Assembly (NCBI GenBank): GCA_900546665.1
Contig: URDY01000002.1
Span: 1 to 64,000, forward strand
Direction: 5' to 3'
Length of the DNA: 64,000 bases
Source of the DNA: an uncultured Paraprevotella sp.
GTDB taxonomy: Bacteria > Bacteroidota > Bacteroidia > Bacteroidales > Bacteroidaceae
Shown: positions 53,963-64,000 of the stretch, one piece after another
Layout: each line of letters begins with the position of its first letter
Numbering within the stretch: the first letter of the stretch is position 1
Made by a program: the position numbers and the translations under genes
The notes under the pieces: model-generated
Seen by the model: only the letters and a program-made list of their open reading frames with translations
The model's database searches: none
Told to the model about the DNA's origin: nothing

Positions 53963-55672
53963 TTATTTTGTTGTTTCGTAAGATGAATTCTCACCATCTC
54001 CATAAGCCGGGTTCTGGTGCAAATTCGGATTAACACGCAACTCATCATAATTGTATGGCATATAAATGGCATCCATACTCGTCAACTTTGAAGTGGCTGC
54101 TGATGCATTGTCCACAAACTTCTGTGACACCAAATCTCTTAGTTTCTGAGTATTGCCTTCACGACGTGAATAACGCACCAAATCAAACCAACGTTTGCCT
54201 TCAAACAGGAACTCTCTACGTCGTTCTTCCAAAACCAGATCAATCATGGCACTTTTTGAGTTGTAATCACCTTCAACCAATGATGAAGCACCTACAGTAA
54301 GATTTGAACGGTCGTTGACAGCCTTAACCAAATTGAATGCTTCTTTCAGACGTGCCTTGTCTTCCTCGGTCATTTCACTCTCCAAATTGTCTGATGATAT
54401 CATATTGGCCAAAGCTTCAGCTTTCATCAACATCACATCGCTTGTACGGTAAAATATCCAATTGGCTCCATTCTTCTGAGTCCTTGAATAAATGGAATAT
54501 ATGTTGCTCATACCACTTAGCATAATTTGCGGTATATTAGTATATACGTACTTGGCGATTGTACCAGAAGTCGCATTATCAACATCGTCAGCCATAATAG
54601 ATTCATACAAACGACAATCACTCGTCTTGGTATTAGTTGAGCTGGTCGGCAAGAAAATAGATGCCGTGGTGAACTCTGTAACCAATACCTGGGATGGAGC
54701 TATGGTTCCCGCCTGTACTTTGTCCTTATATCGATAAAAGAACGTAGGTACCATATTATTGGATTTATAGCCGTCATCTTCATCGGTAAAATCAAGCTCT
54801 AAAATACTTTCCAAACTTCCACCTTCACCAAATATCTTCTGATAGGCCAAAGAGGTGTTTCCATTACGATCCACATCCGGAATCAAAGGATAGTCATAGT
54901 AATAACCGTTATCCTCAAACTCTTCCAACTTATCATTGATAACCATCTGGCAATAACGCTCACAGTTGGAATAATCCTGAATCCAAAGATACATGTCAGC
55001 CAACAAAGCATGAATGGCATTCTGAGTTATACGTCCATAATTGCAATCTTCGTCAGCATAAACCTTGATGGCATTGTTCTGCACATTCTCCAAATCAGCA
55101 ATCAGGCTTCTGATAATCTGATCACCGTTAGTTGCCGGCAGATCCATATCCTGTTCGTCGCTAGTGATCGCATGCGTATAATATGGTACATCTCTAAAGG
55201 TGCGAACCAAATAGAAATAACACAATGCACGCAATGCAGAAACTTCAGCTATTGTAGCATTCAGATCACTCTGCGTAAAACTAGGGTCTACTTCAGCCAC
55301 CTGCGGAGCACGTTCAATAACCAGATTACAACGATTAATGACTGAATAGAAGGAAGCCCAATCAGTATAAGCGTTGGTAGAAAGGATATTTTCTCGTAAC
55401 AGATTATATTCTGAAGAGGTCGTACTCAATTCATTACCTATGTAGACATTGTCAGAACGCATTTCTCCCCATGCAAAAAGACGGAACATGAAATCGTCAT
55501 CCTGCATACGCGTGTAGCAACCAGTGACAATCTGGTCTACATCGTTCTTTTCATTCCAATAGTTGTCCTCCACCACCAATGTCAATGGTGTGATATCCAG
55601 GAAATCTGCACAGGATGTCATTGTAAAACCTGCAAGCGCCAGGATTGCGGACTTAAACTTTATATTTTTCAT
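53963..55672 (-). CDS. SusD/RagB-family surface lipoprotein (first pair)
   Basis: 569-residue lipoprotein: MKNIKFKSAILALAGFTMTSC with Cys21, then ADFLDITPL, a sequence very typical of SusD N-termini. The SusD N-terminal region contains NYWNEKNDVDQIVTGCYTRMQ and the helix INRCNLVIERAPQVAEVDPSF. The C-terminal block LVLEERRREFLFEGKRWFDLVRYSRREGN is the family signature. It would bind the substrate as a lid over the SusC barrel encoded 20 bases upstream. Substrate not predictable. Confidence 0.95.
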   Translation of the reverse strand: MKNIKFKSAILALAGFTMTSCADFLDITPLTLVVEDNYWNEKNDVDQIVTGCYTRMQDDDFMFRLFAWGEMRSDNVYIGNELSTTSSEYNLLRENILSTNAYTDWASFYSVINRCNLVIERAPQVAEVDPSFTQSDLNATIAEVSALRALCYFYLVRTFRDVPYYTHAITSDEQDMDLPATNGDQIIRSLIADLENVQNNAIKVYADEDCNYGRITQNAIHALLADMYLWIQDYSNCERYCQMVINDKLEEFEDNGYYYDYPLIPDVDRNGNTSLAYQKIFGEGGSLESILELDFTDEDDGYKSNNMVPTFFYRYKDKVQAGTIAPSQVLVTEFTTASIFLPTSSTNTKTSDCRLYESIMADDVDNATSGTIAKYVYTNIPQIMLSGMSNIYSIYSRTQKNGANWIFYRTSDVMLMKAEALANMISSDNLESEMTEEDKARLKEAFNLVKAVNDRSNLTVGASSLVEGDYNSKSAMIDLVLEERRREFLFEGKRWFDLVRYSRREGNTQKLRDLVSQKFVDNASAATSKLTSMDAIYMPYNYDELRVNPNLHQNPAYGDGENSSYETTK

Positions 55673-55692
55673 ATTTTCTTAATATTAGCAGA

Positions 55693-58600
55693 TTAGAAAC
55701 CAACTGTAATACCGAAGGTATAAGATTTCGCACGCGGTGTCTGCGCATTGTCAGTAGTCACACCATATCCGCCGTAACCCAACTCAGGATCCACACCTGA
55801 ATACTTGGTCAGACAGAAAAGGTTATTGGCACTTGCATAGAAACGTAACTCATTCAGACCAATCTTCTTCACCATATTCTGCGGGAAGCTATAAGAAAGC
55901 TGGAGGTAGTTCAGACGCAAGAATGTACCATCTTCTACGAAACGGTCACTAATCATTGTATTATAGTTAGCAATACCCTGGTTACCAATCAACGCACGCG
56001 GAATAGAAGTTACATCACCTTCCTTACGCCAGCGGTAGTTGACGGCCTGGCTCTGGTTGTTATTTGATGTCATACTTTCCATATTCAAACGAGCCATATT
56101 CACTACGTCATAATCAATACGGTAGTTAAACTGTGCATTCAAAGACCAACGTCCATAATTGAACTTGAATCCGAAACCACCGGTCAACTTAGGCAAAGAG
56201 TTACCAAGGTAAACGATATCAAGCTGGTTGATATTACCGTCGTGGTTAACATCTTCATAAATGGCATCACCACCTTTGAAATTGTACTCACTACCCTCAC
56301 CATAGTTAAACTTCATCTGCAAGGGATCACCGTTCTGATCACGGATAATCTCACCATTAGCATTGTAAACAATAGGTGCAGTCTTACCTTCAGCAAGAGC
56401 CTTTTCGTAACTGTCGTAATTGTAACTGTAAACACCCTTATAACGGAAACCATAAATAGCACCGAATGGATTGTCAATCTGTACACGCTGCAACAACTTC
56501 GCATTTTCAGGAACCCAGTCATTATTCAAGGTCTCTAGTACGATCGGATCCATCTTGGTAATCACGTTACGGTTGTTGGCGAACGTAATGTTCATATCCA
56601 TTGAGAACTTACCTTTCTCGATAAACTTGTTACCCAAGATATTGAACTCCCAACCTTTGTTGTTCATGCTACCCACATTCATATAAGATAAGGTACTGAA
56701 ACCGGAAATACTTGGTATTCTCACATTACCCATCAACATATCCTTTGTTGTCTGAGTATAGAGGTTAATATCCATTGTCAACTTGTTGTTGAAGAATCCC
56801 AAGTCGAAACCAACGTTCCAAGTATACTTGCTCTCCCAACGCAATGTTGTCAACTTCAAGTTATTAGGTTTCATCGCAGATGATCCCAGATAAACATTAT
56901 CAGTACCATACTGGTTGACATACAAATAGTCTGCTGTCGGCTGGTTACCTACAAGTCCCCATCCCGGACGGATTGACAACATTGACAACCACTTACGAGT
57001 ACCTTCCATCCATGGCTCATCAATAATGTTCCAACGTCCTGACACTGCAGGGAAGACACCCCAACGTTTGCTCGGACCAAACTTGGTAGTACCGTCCATA
57101 CGAACCGATACATCAAACATATACTTAGATTTGTAAGCATAGTGAGTTGAGAATGTATAATACATACTTCTCCACTGTCCGAAACCACTGCTCATACCTG
57201 GATTGATATTACCTGCACTTGGTGCTTCAATACCGTTAGGCAAACCAGACACGTTTGTAGACTGGTCACTAGAGGTACCGGAAACCAACTGGAAACGTCC
57301 CATCGCCATCAATGAATGATCTTCATTATTAAAATGAGGTACGAAGGTCAATGTATGTGTTGTCGTAAAGGCCAAGCTCTTGTTACTTGCCGTGCTTGCT
57401 TTACTTACATCAGCATTCCATTCTTTAGTTGACAATTCACGTGGATAATAAGTGTCCGTATAGGCATTCCACACGTTCATTACAACACGACCGTTATAAG
57501 TCAAACGGTGCTGTGTGTCATCAACACCCAACAAATCATACTGCAATTCCAGTTTTGGGTCAATGGCATAAGTCTTATATCTGTTAACTGCATATTCTGC
57601 ACTGGCCAACGGATTGACAAGACCTCTCTGGTCATTCAATACGTTTCTATCATCAGACTGAAGCATCTGATAATAACGACCTGTTGAATTACCATTAGCA
57701 TCTTCCTCATAAATAGCTAAGTTAGGCATTTTCCTATAAGCTATACTCAACAAATCATCAGAGTTTCTCTGGTTGTCAGTGTAAGTCAAAGAGAAGTCAC
57801 TGATAATCTTGATACGGTCACTCACGTAGTAGTCCAAAGCCAAACGAGTAGAAAAACGATCCAACTGCTGCTCGATAATAGAACCTGTTTCACGGTCATA
57901 ACCTCCGGAAATACGGAAGACAGCCTTATCATCACCACCAGTTACTGAAATGTAATGATTCTGACGAAGACCAACTTGTTTAACTTCCTTTACCCAATCA
58001 GTATTATTGTTGAACATCTGCCATTCAGAGAAACCACCGGTCGGACCAAGATAACTGATTTCAGGAATATTGGCAGCAGCATCATTCTGCTGGGGATTAA
58101 AATAAGCTTCCTTCAACAACATAGTATACTGATCTCCAGTCAAAAGATCAGCACCATCAGGCTGATAAGTAGCTGTCAATCGACAAGAATAAGTCAAACG
58201 CGGTTTTCCACGATGTCCACGTTTTGTTGTAATTTCAATTACACCGTTAGCACCTTGTGAACCCCAGATAGCAGTTGCGGCAGCATCCTTCAACACTGAA
58301 ATTTTCTGAATATCTTCAGGGTTAATATTCAACAGCTGTGCGAATTTTTCATCATTGGCAGTATTAACATCAAAGTCCGTCTGATCCACATTCCATACAT
58401 CACCGTTCACAACAATCAACGGTTCTGTACTACATACAGTAGAAATGGTGGAAGCACCACGAAGACGCATACTTGTACCAGAACCCAAGTTACCTGAGTT
58501 GGCCACAATATCCAAACCGGAAATACGTCCCTGCAAAGCTTCATCTACTGAAGTCAAACCCAAACCTTCGAATTCCTTAGCATCAATAGTCTGCGCAGCA

Positions 58601-58989
58601 ATAGAAACCTCTCGTTCCGGAATAGCCAAACCGGAAGTTTCCATAATCCTCTTGGCTGTTACAGTCACATCCTTGATTGCTACCACATTTTCTTCCAACA
58701 TAATCTTATATACTCTTTTATTAATTGGAAGAACCTGTGTTTTCAAACCCACAAAGCTAATTTTCAACTTATTCTTCGGGTTCTTTATTTTTAGGGTAAA
58801 GTTACCGTTCATATCTGTCACAGTAGCTGAGATATTACGGTTTGATCCGTCCTGCTCAACAACTGCCGCACCCATCACCGGTCCGAACGAATCGGATACA
58901 GTACCACTGATACTGGTGATACCCTGTGCACTCACTGCCGACGCTATGGCCAGACAGCAAATTAAAATAAAATATTTTAAATTCTTCAT
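55693..58989 (-). CDS. SusC/RagA-family TonB-dependent transporter (first pair)
   Basis: 1098-residue outer-membrane transporter with a signal peptide (MKNLKYFILICCLAIASAVSA). The CNA-B-like domain (about 25-95) is followed by the plug (about 125-255) containing GLGLTSVDEALQGRISGLDIV and SVLKDAAATAIWGSQGANGVIEITTKRG, the SusC signature. The barrel has the pattern PELGYGGYGVTTDNAQTPRAKSYTFGITVGF at its end, with a C-terminal Phe. There is no STN domain. It is paired with the first SusD and lies directly downstream of the 927-residue FAS1 lipoprotein gene. Confidence 0.96.
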   Translation of the reverse strand: MKNLKYFILICCLAIASAVSAQGITSISGTVSDSFGPVMGAAVVEQDGSNRNISATVTDMNGNFTLKIKNPKNKLKISFVGLKTQVLPINKRVYKIMLEENVVAIKDVTVTAKRIMETSGLAIPEREVSIAAQTIDAKEFEGLGLTSVDEALQGRISGLDIVANSGNLGSGTSMRLRGASTISTVCSTEPLIVVNGDVWNVDQTDFDVNTANDEKFAQLLNINPEDIQKISVLKDAAATAIWGSQGANGVIEITTKRGHRGKPRLTYSCRLTATYQPDGADLLTGDQYTMLLKEAYFNPQQNDAAANIPEISYLGPTGGFSEWQMFNNNTDWVKEVKQVGLRQNHYISVTGGDDKAVFRISGGYDRETGSIIEQQLDRFSTRLALDYYVSDRIKIISDFSLTYTDNQRNSDDLLSIAYRKMPNLAIYEEDANGNSTGRYYQMLQSDDRNVLNDQRGLVNPLASAEYAVNRYKTYAIDPKLELQYDLLGVDDTQHRLTYNGRVVMNVWNAYTDTYYPRELSTKEWNADVSKASTASNKSLAFTTTHTLTFVPHFNNEDHSLMAMGRFQLVSGTSSDQSTNVSGLPNGIEAPSAGNINPGMSSGFGQWRSMYYTFSTHYAYKSKYMFDVSVRMDGTTKFGPSKRWGVFPAVSGRWNIIDEPWMEGTRKWLSMLSIRPGWGLVGNQPTADYLYVNQYGTDNVYLGSSAMKPNNLKLTTLRWESKYTWNVGFDLGFFNNKLTMDINLYTQTTKDMLMGNVRIPSISGFSTLSYMNVGSMNNKGWEFNILGNKFIEKGKFSMDMNITFANNRNVITKMDPIVLETLNNDWVPENAKLLQRVQIDNPFGAIYGFRYKGVYSYNYDSYEKALAEGKTAPIVYNANGEIIRDQNGDPLQMKFNYGEGSEYNFKGGDAIYEDVNHDGNINQLDIVYLGNSLPKLTGGFGFKFNYGRWSLNAQFNYRIDYDVVNMARLNMESMTSNNNQSQAVNYRWRKEGDVTSIPRALIGNQGIANYNTMISDRFVEDGTFLRLNYLQLSYSFPQNMVKKIGLNELRFYASANNLFCLTKYSGVDPELGYGGYGVTTDNAQTPRAKSYTFGITVGF

Positions 58990-59007
58990 TTTATTTAATC
59001 TTTAAGG

Positions 59008-61791
59008 TTAATTCCCCTGAGATTCGTAATATTTTTTCGCCAAATCTCCATAGAGCAACGGTTTATCAATAGGATGCACCACTGCAAATGAAGAATTATA
59101 AATAGTATTGGCATACTCAATAGTGGTTACAGAAGCTCCGGAATTACTACGGAAATGATATTCACGTGCCAAATAGTTGGTTGAGCTGGTCACCGTACTA
59201 GCAGTAGATGTATGTTGCTCACCCTTACTATCTGTGATCACCTGCGGATTACCGTTCAAATCATTAGGACGAACAGTCATCACACCATTCTTGTTTGACA
59301 CATAAACAGAAGTAAAACGGCCACCGTCACGCAGTGTAGTTTCATAACTAACTTCCTCATTATCACCACCTAAATACACGGCATTATTCTGAATATGATA
59401 ACGGATGAAATTATCCAATATATTCTGCATGGAATCAAGCTTGGCCTCTATCTCATCTTCCAAAAGGCCTTCCTGCCTCCACTGCTCTTCCAGAATATCA
59501 AATGTACGCCAGTCAGGTATCACATTCATAGAGTACAAGTTTCTGATCTCGCTTGATTTAGGCACATATACGGTATAATTATAGTTGTTCATTACATTGA
59601 TAGTCGTATCATTGGATATTGACTTAATCGTTGACTGACCGCTTGTTGAAGTAGTCACGTCATAGTAAAGAGACAACAAGTTGCTGTGCTTCAAAATCTC
59701 ATAAAATTCCGAGAAACCTTCTGAATCTTTCTGACTCATTTCCCTCAAAATAGTCGGCACAGACTTGGAAGCCGGCATCAATGGCTGAGCCGACACATTA
59801 CCAGACTGCTTGCTGATAATATAGGATATACCATTACCTCCCTGGTTGCCAGTCATCATGTCATAAGAGCCCTGCATATTGTTCTCACTTCTCAAAGACA
59901 AGGTATTACCCTGCTCAATCTGGAACGGACCTGCGATCTGCGTATTGTCACCATTCAGACGGAATTCAATCGGGCTTCCTCCTTTAGTTGAATAATAACG
60001 CGGAGTCGGATCAGAACCAGCGACATATCCAATCACAATTGAATTATTAAGGATATCATTCAAACGGTTCTTAATATAGTCTGTTTCTGTTATTCCAGAC
60101 CAAGTCCTGATTTCATCACCTTTCGTTCCATCCGCATTCATATACCAACGACGACATTTTACAGTCGGGCCCTTAACCGTTGCATCATAATCCACATAAT
60201 AGAACTGTGAAATAGTCGGTCTGTTCTTATGATAATCAACCGGGTCTACATAATAAGACAAAGCCGTATCAGTAGGAATTACAAAAGTATACTTTGAATC
60301 CATTGAATTCAAATAAGCATCATATTCCAACTGATTGATAGCCCATCTCATCACCTTCATATTGTCTTCCAACGCTGTCGGGAAAGATACAGACTGATAA
60401 TCAGGTGCTGAGTAAACTACATTAGCCTTATAGATCATACCATTGTTACACATCAAGCATGAATCAATATCAGAAACCTTCATATTCATGCTCTGCTGAG
60501 CTGTATTAACAACGGTTGAGAATTTGCTGGGAACAGTAGAAACCAAAGATTCCTTCATCAAGTTCTGCAACAACATCACAATAATATGATCAGGTACATT
60601 TTCCCAAGTACCGAAGTTATCCAAAAGGATCTGACCTGCACCACTCTGACCATATTCCTCAATAGCCTTATCAGTAGGTACAATCATCACAGCCATATCT
60701 TCAGCCATAGTCTTATTGATACCTGCACTGGCATAACTATTCCATCCTGGATCATACGGCAAAAGATCAGCATAATCAAGCACTGTACCGCCCGCCTCGT
60801 TCAAACTATTGTTTCCCGGTGTCGTACGAGTCTTATCAAAACCATAGTTAAGATAACGCCAATTGTACACATCTTTCTGATTATCACCAGTCAAGCCCCA
60901 GATACGATTGTATTCTGTTGTATTTCCTTCACTAAGAACAGGAACAGCAAAACGATCCAAGAAGCTACTCATCATCTTGAAATCCGGATTATTACGGATA
61001 CACTCAGCCATATTAGTCATCGGCTCCATTACATCACCCAGCACATGGATATAACCATTCTGACAGGTAATATCCTGCTCGACAACAGGCTGAGAGTTAA
61101 TATAAGCCTGATCAGTTGAAGTGCACTTTCCGTTTGTCAGGAAAGAGATATCCTCATTAGTCAACTGATTATTAGACATAAAGGCCGGCAAGAAATGAAC
61201 CATCGGTGAAGATGTATTATCTCGCATGATCAAAACATGACCATCTTCACCATACTCCTCACGCAGGTCATCCCAATATTCATTCTTTGGCAATGTACTT
61301 ACCAAAAGATTAGGAACCGAGTCATACACAGACATTGCTGTGGCACGACGCATACACAAACCCTGACGAGGCTCATCATTTCCTGAAGCAGAAATACTTG
61401 ACAACAACTCAATCAAATAGGCGCTATTCACCATTGAATTATTAAACAGCGTCAACTTCTGAGCGTCAGACAAATCCTCATACTTTTTCACACCCCACTT
61501 ATTGTTGGCAAAAAAGCGTTCATACGCCTGGTCATTCGCCACAAAAAGCGTCTTACTACCAGTCAGCTTTAACACCTCCGACTGATTGATAACCGGATCA
61601 TCAATAAGCCTCAGAGTCGTTGAATATTCACCACGCTTTGCCAATTCATCGTAGATACTGCTACCTAACCATGACGGCGTGCCAGTGAGCAAACTGTCTT
61701 CACAAGACATGAAAAGACCCCCTGCACACAAAAGAGCGCAAGCTGAGAATGTCAAACGACCTACTTTTCGTTTTATGCTACTGCTTTTCAT
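59008..61791 (-). CDS. Large fasciclin (FAS1)-like surface lipoprotein, 927 residues
   Basis: First gene of the operon. The lipobox ends at Cys30 (GGLFMSC) and is followed by EDS. It appears to hold about four FAS1-like units: about 45-260 (IYDELAKRGEYSTTLRLIDDPVI ... TLFVANDQAYERFF), about 280-460 (MAVMIVPTDKAIEEYG ... NMKVSDIDSCLMCNNGMIYKANVVY), about 475-650 (YDAYLNSMDSKYTFVIPTDTALSYYV) and about 700-920 (FYEILKHSNLLSLYYDV ... YTVYVPKSSEIRNLYSMN ... FAVVHPIDKPLLYGDL). Units two and four keep the late FAS1 end pattern (hydrophobic xV/I-H/D-P). It is likely surface-exposed and adhesive or ligand-binding. Unit borders are approximate. Confidence 0.85.
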   Translation of the reverse strand: MKSSSIKRKVGRLTFSACALLCAGGLFMSCEDSLLTGTPSWLGSSIYDELAKRGEYSTTLRLIDDPVINQSEVLKLTGSKTLFVANDQAYERFFANNKWGVKKYEDLSDAQKLTLFNNSMVNSAYLIELLSSISASGNDEPRQGLCMRRATAMSVYDSVPNLLVSTLPKNEYWDDLREEYGEDGHVLIMRDNTSSPMVHFLPAFMSNNQLTNEDISFLTNGKCTSTDQAYINSQPVVEQDITCQNGYIHVLGDVMEPMTNMAECIRNNPDFKMMSSFLDRFAVPVLSEGNTTEYNRIWGLTGDNQKDVYNWRYLNYGFDKTRTTPGNNSLNEAGGTVLDYADLLPYDPGWNSYASAGINKTMAEDMAVMIVPTDKAIEEYGQSGAGQILLDNFGTWENVPDHIIVMLLQNLMKESLVSTVPSKFSTVVNTAQQSMNMKVSDIDSCLMCNNGMIYKANVVYSAPDYQSVSFPTALEDNMKVMRWAINQLEYDAYLNSMDSKYTFVIPTDTALSYYVDPVDYHKNRPTISQFYYVDYDATVKGPTVKCRRWYMNADGTKGDEIRTWSGITETDYIKNRLNDILNNSIVIGYVAGSDPTPRYYSTKGGSPIEFRLNGDNTQIAGPFQIEQGNTLSLRSENNMQGSYDMMTGNQGGNGISYIISKQSGNVSAQPLMPASKSVPTILREMSQKDSEGFSEFYEILKHSNLLSLYYDVTTSTSGQSTIKSISNDTTINVMNNYNYTVYVPKSSEIRNLYSMNVIPDWRTFDILEEQWRQEGLLEDEIEAKLDSMQNILDNFIRYHIQNNAVYLGGDNEEVSYETTLRDGGRFTSVYVSNKNGVMTVRPNDLNGNPQVITDSKGEQHTSTASTVTSSTNYLAREYHFRSNSGASVTTIEYANTIYNSSFAVVHPIDKPLLYGDLAKKYYESQGN

Positions 61792-61860
61792 ATTTATTAG
61801 GTTAATAATTCGTTAATTCTTTTTTGAAAAACATTGTTCTTAAGCCCTCTTATTATTCTT

Positions 61861-61868
61861 CAAAGTTA
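61861..61868 (-). promoter_or_regulatory. -7 promoter element of the FAS1-SusCD operon
   Basis: TAACTTTG on the reverse strand, 69 bases before the first gene, a full match to TAnnTTTG. No clean -33 TTTG at 19-21 bases, which may mean activator control. The 200-base intergenic region holds no other clear signal. Confidence 0.5.
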
Positions 61869-61990
61869 TAATATTTAAACAAAATCACACAATAAAATCA
61901 AAATTAATATCGGAAACATGTTGTAAAACATATATAGACAACCCCTATCAACTTAAATTTAACACTATTTATTGATCATAAAATAAGGTA

Positions 61991-63136
61991 TTATTTACGT
62001 TTTCGCACTTCATACCATCTTCTAATATAAAAAAGATGTATAAAAAAGACAATTATTATTACCAATAAAGCCAGAACAGAAACTACATGTGAACTGAAAG
62101 AATACATCATTACTCCAACAAAACCTCCTGCAGCCAGGCCTGACTCCCACCCTAACCAATACGACGTCTGAGCCGTTCCACGTTCACAATGTTCACAAAC
62201 ACGGATATAAGCCAAAAGATATCGGCTGGAAAACAAGCCTAAACCAGCACCTGCCAGCACACCCGTCACCCAAACAGAAATTGTCGGCAATATCAGCAAT
62301 AAACCAAATGCCACAGAAAGAAGTATTAATCCGCTGAATATTTCTACATTATACAACTGACCAAAACAGCGGGTATGCAAAGCTAAAGCCAACAGAAACC
62401 CCACCAACAAAAATACATAAAGTTCAAAATGCCAATTTCTTGCCAAAAACAGACCTACAGAAAAAGCCACACCACATAAAGGCACAAAAAGACGACTACC
62501 ACGCAAAAGCCAGAAACGATCCAAAGAACATAAGGATGGCTCCAACGGTGCACGAAACGGAACCTGCAATGATTGCAACAGAACAAAAGCCAGCAAAAAC
62601 ATGACTAGAGGAATAAAAACAAGCTGACCAATCTCCGCATATTCCACTGCTACAGCCGCCATTAACGGTCCCATAGCCAACGAAAGACGTATGATCCAAT
62701 AGTAAATATGAGCTGCACGGGTCCTGTTCTTCGACAAGCTCAAATCCAACAGAAGCGTACTTCCCAACGCAATCTGAAAAACGCCACAAGCCGCCCCCTG
62801 AAGCGTCCTAAGAATAAAGAACAGCATCAAAGAAACCGGCATAAAAAAAAGAGCCGTACATACTGACATACACAACAAGCTCCACAAGACTACAGTCTTA
62901 CGTCTGTAGGTATCCAGACAATAATTACAAAATGGAGCTACAAGCACAGCACCTAATACAAACAACACACCTGAAAAACCTTCATCCAGGGCATAATCAC
63001 CACCTGTACGCACCATTACATACGAAGTGCCTGGATAAAACATGTAAAGTGCCGAACTTACAAGAAAGTTCGACACTATAATCTTTATAAAATTAGCATT
63101 ACATACCGTTTCCGGCATCCTCAATACATTATCCAC
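61991..63136 (-). CDS. MFS transporter
   Basis: 381-residue inner-membrane protein with about 12 hydrophobic helices, of the major facilitator superfamily. The loop between helices 2 and 3 reads APFCNYCLDTYRRKTVVLW, matching the DxxGRR/K pattern of this family, and helices 4-5 contain LRTLQGAACGVFQIALG, the family motif RxxQGxGxA. The substrate cannot be told. It follows panB by 3 bases on the same strand, so it is co-transcribed with it, which might suggest an exporter or importer connected to pantothenate, but this is only position. It ends with no clear terminator. Confidence 0.9.
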   Translation of the reverse strand: MDNVLRMPETVCNANFIKIIVSNFLVSSALYMFYPGTSYVMVRTGGDYALDEGFSGVLFVLGAVLVAPFCNYCLDTYRRKTVVLWSLLCMSVCTALFFMPVSLMLFFILRTLQGAACGVFQIALGSTLLLDLSLSKNRTRAAHIYYWIIRLSLAMGPLMAAVAVEYAEIGQLVFIPLVMFLLAFVLLQSLQVPFRAPLEPSLCSLDRFWLLRGSRLFVPLCGVAFSVGLFLARNWHFELYVFLLVGFLLALALHTRCFGQLYNVEIFSGLILLSVAFGLLLILPTISVWVTGVLAGAGLGLFSSRYLLAYIRVCEHCERGTAQTSYWLGWESGLAAGGFVGVMMYSFSSHVVSVLALLVIIIVFFIHLFYIRRWYEVRKRK

Positions 63137-63139
63137 CTG

Positions 63140-63961
63140 CTAATATTGTTCATTATCATTCGGGAAATCAACACTCTTCACATCGGCCACATACTGACCA
63201 ATCGCATCGGTCATTACGGTATGCAAATCAGCATAACGCCTCAGGAATTTAGGGGAAAATCCATGGTTCATGCCCAGCATGTCATTAACAACTAGCACCT
63301 GTCCGTCTACACCGGAACCTGCTCCAATACCAATCACAGGAATGGTCAGTTCTGAAGCCACTCTGCCAGCCAATACTGCCGGAATCTTTTCAAGCACCAA
63401 GGCAAAGCACCCTGCTTCCTGCAGTGCATGAGCATCACTTATCAACTTTGTCGCTTCTGCTTCTTCTTTAGCCCGAACTGCATACGTACCAAATTTATTG
63501 ATACTCTGAGGAGTCAAACCAAGATGCCCCATTACCGGTATTCCAGCAGCCAAAATAGACTTTACCGTATCAATAATCTCTATACCGCCCTCAAGTTTAA
63601 GAGCATCACATCCGCTTTCTTTCATGATACGGATAGCATTAGATACCCCTTCGGCCGGATTAACCTGATAAGAACCAAAAGGCATATCACACACGACTAA
63701 AGCTCGCTTTACGCCACGCATTACAGAAGATGCATGATAAATCATCTGATCTAACGTAATCGGCAATGTCGTTGAGTTTCCAGCCATTACATTGGAAGCT
63801 GAATCGCCGACCAAAATCACATCAATACCTGCACCATCTACAATCTGAGCCATTGTATAATCATAAGAAGTCAACATGGCTATCTTCTTGCCTTGCTGCT
63901 TCATTTCAATCAGACGGTGCGTGGTTACTTTACGCGTATCGTCTACCAAATAACCTGCCAT
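63140..63961 (-). CDS. panB: 3-methyl-2-oxobutanoate hydroxymethyltransferase
   Basis: First committed step to pantothenate: transfers a hydroxymethyl group from 5,10-methylenetetrahydrofolate to alpha-ketoisovalerate. 273 residues, full length, TIM barrel. Typical features are [48 protein letters not shown] and [21 protein letters not shown]. Mg2+-binding acids Asp (in VGDS) and Glu (KLEGG) are present. Cytoplasmic. panC and panD are not adjacent in the window. The MFS gene follows by 3 bases. Confidence 0.97.
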   Translation of the reverse strand: MAGYLVDDTRKVTTHRLIEMKQQGKKIAMLTSYDYTMAQIVDGAGIDVILVGDSASNVMAGNSTTLPITLDQMIYHASSVMRGVKRALVVCDMPFGSYQVNPAEGVSNAIRIMKESGCDALKLEGGIEIIDTVKSILAAGIPVMGHLGLTPQSINKFGTYAVRAKEEAEATKLISDAHALQEAGCFALVLEKIPAVLAGRVASELTIPVIGIGAGSGVDGQVLVVNDMLGMNHGFSPKFLRRYADLHTVMTDAIGQYVADVKSVDFPNDNEQY

Positions 63962-63988
63962 AGCTATATTTATTTAATAAAAAACATG

Positions 63989-63996
63989 CAAAATTA
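63989..63996 (-). promoter_or_regulatory. -7 promoter element of panB
   Basis: TAATTTTG on the reverse strand, 27 bases before the start. The -33 position lies beyond the window. Confidence 0.45.
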
Positions 63997-64000
63997 CAAA

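Overview
The window is chromosomal DNA from a member of the Bacteroidales, most likely a gut Bacteroides, Phocaeicola or close relative. Four signs support this. Promoters follow the Bacteroidetes TTTG / TAnnTTTG pattern. There are paired SusC/SusD outer-membrane uptake genes. Many lipoproteins carry acidic residues just after the lipobox cysteine. The B12 locus contains a BtuG-type surface lipoprotein. No plasmid, phage, insertion sequence or CRISPR array was seen.

Layout. 0.1-5 kb: a family-105-type glycoside hydrolase, a tRNA-Thr(CGT), an iron-type alcohol dehydrogenase and two different L,D-transpeptidase-type proteins. 5-12 kb: a lipoprotein, UDP-glucose 6-dehydrogenase, then a forward run of HU/SPOR membrane protein, zinc-ribbon/FHA protein, Tex and a HAD phosphatase, closed by a 22-bp perfect hairpin shared with the convergent rlmD. 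13.7-18.6 kb: pyruvate phosphate dikinase and a secreted M6-type metalloprotease. 18.8-25.6 kb: a phosphate/polyphosphate block (ppx, ppk, a long PiT transporter, and a divergent phosphate-porin-like gene). 25.7-27.3 kb: three small genes, one a stand-alone B3/B4 domain protein.

27.4-34.1 kb is a vitamin B12 uptake operon: a cobalamin riboswitch, then btuB, btuG, btuF, btuC and btuD in one direction. It covers surface capture, TonB-dependent outer-membrane passage and ABC import. 34.4-35.6 kb has no convincing gene but holds two repeat clusters. 35.6-37.7 kb is an unusually long KamA-type radical SAM gene.

38.0-44.9 kb is a complete trp operon in the order trpB-E-G-D-C-F-A. It is preceded by a full set of attenuation parts: promoter, a 19-residue leader peptide with three consecutive Trp codons, competing RNA pairings and an intrinsic terminator. 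A strong terminator closes it.

44.9-61.8 kb is a 17-kb reverse-strand operon of seven genes: fasciclin-like lipoprotein, SusC, SusD, two fasciclin-like lipoproteins, SusC, SusD. It has two nutrient-uptake pairs but no glycoside hydrolase, peptidase or regulator in the window. It is the best candidate here for an undescribed system. The window ends with an MFS transporter and panB, read together on the reverse strand.

All functions are assigned from motifs and remembered family features; no database search was run.
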